Shown here: piece by piece, positions 60,981 through 64,000 of the stretch | Numbering within the stretch: the stretch's first letter is position 1 | How the letters are laid out: every line of letters starts with the position of its first letter | Assembly (NCBI GenBank): GCA_034766995.1 | Contig: CM068320.1 | Location: 7,970,001-8,034,000, forward strand | Direction of reading: 5' to 3' | From: Acanthacorydalis orientalis | Lineage: Eukaryota; Arthropoda; Insecta; Megaloptera; Corydalidae | Length of the DNA: 64,000 nt | Notes under the pieces: model-generated | Database searches by the model: none | The model's input: the letters and a program-made list of their open reading frames with translations, nothing else | What the model was told of the DNA's origin: nothing | Program-made: the position numbers and the translations under genes

Positions 60981-63021
60981 ATGTAACATTATTTTTTTTA
61001 AAAAAAAACTTTTAAAATTGTAAGTTTATTCCAGGAAAAATGCTTTCCAATTTCATGCAAAAATTTCGAGTTTATTAGCAAGTTCAGAGTGAATTTCATC
61101 GATTCACTGAAAATTTCTATCATTTTATTTTTTTTTTGTTAAAATATGCGGTGTCCATTTTCATCGCCGTAAATGTATTTAAAAACTCTCTCAGTCCTTT
61201 AACCCTATGCGGTCGAGTGTTGGGGAAATTCCGTATCAGTGGTTTTTGGTTTTGGTCGCATGTCGGAATATATCTGTTAAACATTTACCAAAATGTCTGA
61301 TAATAATATTGAATGAATTCCACATTTCTAAACAAAAGGATGTACGAGTATCATGCAGGTATTTAAAACATTGATAATTTCGTTATTCCATGTTGAAATA
61401 ATTTTATTATAGTACAAGGATATTTGTTCTTGAAAGAATGAAATTTTGTAAAAGTGCATAAGAAAAAATAAAAAAAATATTCAACAAAAATGCGATAAAT
61501 ATTTTTTTACAAAAATATTGCTTGCAAACTGATGTTCTTTTTAATTTACAATAAATGACACGTATTATATTTATATCAATTGATGTATTCGTCTTAATAT
61601 TTAGTCGCCATAAATATTAAATCACCACTTTGAAATTGTTGAACACAAAGTAATGGTTTCATTTTCTGTTTATTCGCAAAGTACGCTTGCTGTTTTAAAA
61701 AGACATTAGATGACTCGTGTAATAAATTAAAGCGTAACGTCTTAGTTGTCAAATAAATTAATTTGTTTTTCTCAGAGTCAAGTCTTTTTCGAGTTATTTA
61801 AGAATGAAATTGAAATGAAATAAGTTCATATTCGTGCAATTTATGTATATGAATTTAAATTTAGAGGAAAACGCTCCAAAATCAACGTAAAAAATTAATA
61901 AAGCAGTAAGATACAATATTTTTATATGAAAGAACAATATGATCTTCTTTTAAAAAGTTATTTGATATGAACTTACTACATAAATCGTTAATGAAATTAA
62001 AATAATTATATAAAGATGAACTTACAACTTTCTTTATTTTTTTATTCATTTTTATTATTTATTCGCCTGATAATTTTTTTCTTTATATTTATTCATTTTT
62101 TAACTTTATAAGAAATAAACAATATATAAATTAATTAATGACAAAAAAACAATTCTATGAGCATGCAATATATCAATTCATCAAAAAATTCTTTTAGTTT
62201 TTTCTATAAATGTCTTTTACACTAAACAAAATTTATCATCATTACTAAACCAATTATTTTACAAGATAATATTTTAGTACACCAATAACTACTTTAAGGA
62301 TAAAACTATTTAGATTTCTTAAATTATTTTCATGTAATCGAGTTTTCAAAATATAAAATAATAAATTTCATTTTACCATTCTTTAGTATTATATTTCAGA
62401 TCTACATTTGATTGAATTAATAGGAAAATATCCACTCTCTGTTCTTAACTAGTAACCAAACAATCAGGGAGGAGAACTATTTTTACTGAATGAACGATAT
62501 GAAAATATACATTAATAAATAAAGGTTAGCATTAAGAGAAAAAGTTCGTTCTGTTCAATCATTAAATTATAGATCACAAAAATCTTTGATGAATAAACAG
62601 AATTTATTAAAATTAAGGATTGTTAATTAGGAATTTTATGTCACCTACTCCATTTACCTAACCTTGCACCTTCAAACTACATCTGTTCATATTCCTTCAG
62701 ATTAGTTTGAATAGGAAACAATAAATATTAAGAAACCATTAACAACCACATTTGTATTCTTATCGTGGAAAATCAATTCAGTTTTCGAGTAAATAAATAT
62801 GAAATTACACGAAATATAAGCTAAAGTCATATGAAATAACAGTACTTATATTAAGTAATTAAATATATTTTCTAAAAATGATGTCTCACTTTCCCTAAAT
62901 TATTCACTGGTATTCACCTCTTTAAAATAATAAAAATGGTTTACACCATATTATAAGATGCGCTAAAAAGAAAATAATTAACAAAAAACCTTATCATTTA
63001 ACGAAATGATTGGATACATGG

Positions 63022-63023
<2 letters not shown>

Positions 63024-63076
<53 letters not shown>
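63024..63076. repeat. (TA)n microsatellite
   Basis: Pure TA run of about 52 bp. Confidence 0.95.
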
Positions 63077-63077
<1 letters not shown>

Positions 63078-64000
63078 GTTAGTATAGATTGTTTATCTAA
63101 ATACGAGTACATCAATCGTTCATGAATATAAATGCAAGCTCAAAGTTAGTTACAAAAATTCTAACAAAGAAAATTCACTTTTTCGCAATAACTTATCAGG
63201 GTGTACAGTAAAAACTAATCACTTATTGCTAAGGAATTATATGTCTATGTTATATTATGATACGCTTTTTTGATAAGTTTTTAACAAAAAAATCTGTCGA
63301 CATTGAATAATAAAGTCACGTTTTAAATTCGCATTATTGATAAGCATTTAAATTTAATTTAATTAAATTAATCGGCAATAGTTATCCAAATTCATCGAAA
63401 ATTAAATAATAGATTCCTTCAATTAATTGTTCATAAATGATAAATTAATCGATTTGTAATATAGCAATAAAATCAAACATTTTTTTAACAAAAATCTTTA
63501 CCAATTAAACTATGTATCAGAAACACAAATATTTCATCGCATAAAAATTCTTATCATAACATGTAAACAAAGAATATTTAATTCTAAATCCACTACTTCG
63601 TCTAGATTTAAATAATTTAGAAAAAAATAATATTTAATTTAGTTTCCTGATAACTTATTGCGCATCTTAATTTAAATATCAATCTGTCCATTCTTCTTTG
63701 ATATTTTTAAAGGTTACCTTTTATATTACTTAAAACTACTGCTTTAGTAATGAAATATTATATTCCATATCTTGGTACCTAACTCCCAAATTATTAAATA
63801 TGATTAACAAATAAGGCAAACTTACAATATTTTCCGCTATTCTAAACAATTATTGAGTATAAATCACAGTATTATAAAATCTATTATTAATAAGAAATAA
63901 CCTTCAATGAATCAATTAATTGTAACAGAATCGATTAATATGGTTCAGATACTTTAAAAACACTTTTTTCTTTAAATAACATGAAGTAATATATTGCAGA

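Larger units (their letters stand above)
58863..64000. other. AT-rich stretch to the window end
   Basis: No gene is recognised in about 5 kb. TA or TG/TA microsatellites are listed separately. At 61199-61220 the sequence TTTAACCCTATGCGGTCGAG looks like an isolated piggyBac-type terminus (TTAA then CCCTATGCGG), but no matching opposite end was found. Confidence 0.55.

Overview
The window is strongly AT-rich eukaryotic DNA, full of long (TA)n microsatellites. No complete host gene can be recognised in it. The mobile-element repertoire points to an arthropod, most likely an insect: several mariner lineages, Tc1, Tigger/pogo, piggyBac-type elements, hAT, a Helentron-like endonuclease, an RNase-H-bearing LINE with a telomere-like (TTAGG/CCTAA) tail, an RTE-type LINE and a tRNA-like SINE. 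I cannot name the species. The window reads as intergenic DNA or the inside of a very large intron, and what can be annotated is essentially a graveyard of transposons.

Layout. 1-10 kb: an internally deleted mariner derivative (2282-2850), a decayed full-length mariner on the minus strand (4223-5298) and scattered minus-strand fragments of a Helentron/PIF1-type protein (8.05-9.47 kb). 11-13 kb: a Tigger/pogo relic (11000-12830) carrying a nested 710-bp TTAA-flanked element. 15.4-17 kb: a Tc1 relic with a foreign insert. 20-22 kb: a small MITE, a tRNA-derived SINE head and a piggyBac C-terminal fragment. 24.5-26.8 kb: an hAT relic, a 5'-truncated LINE with a 12-bp target duplication, and the start of another mariner. 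29.7-30.5 kb: a Tigger-like MITE and an RTE LINE tail. 35.9-36.3 kb: an hAT MITE with a perfect 8-bp duplication. 43-47 kb: an inverted-repeat element, a Tc1/mariner C-terminal fragment, and the second copy of the TTAA element. 48.3-49.6 kb: a nearly intact but dead mariner inside a TA microsatellite. 51.2-52.7 kb: a mariner nested in a mariner-derived MITE. 54.2-55.1 kb: an hAT element. 56.6-58.9 kb: a DD41D Tc1/mariner-type relic split by an internally deleted piggyBac-like element. The rest is AT-rich sequence with simple repeats and a few locally GC-richer islands.

The elements do not work together as a pathway. Their value is historical: four nested insertions give relative ages, and several insertions leave diagnostic target duplications (TA, TTAA, 8 bp, 12 bp). 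Every transposase seen has stops, frameshifts or deletions, so none looks autonomous. The most informative signals are two copies of one TTAA element that differ by clustered blocks, one of which is a new 17-bp palindrome; two MITEs with the same internal deletion; a LINE ending in telomere-type repeats; and a three-copy hairpin motif with exactly conserved spacing.
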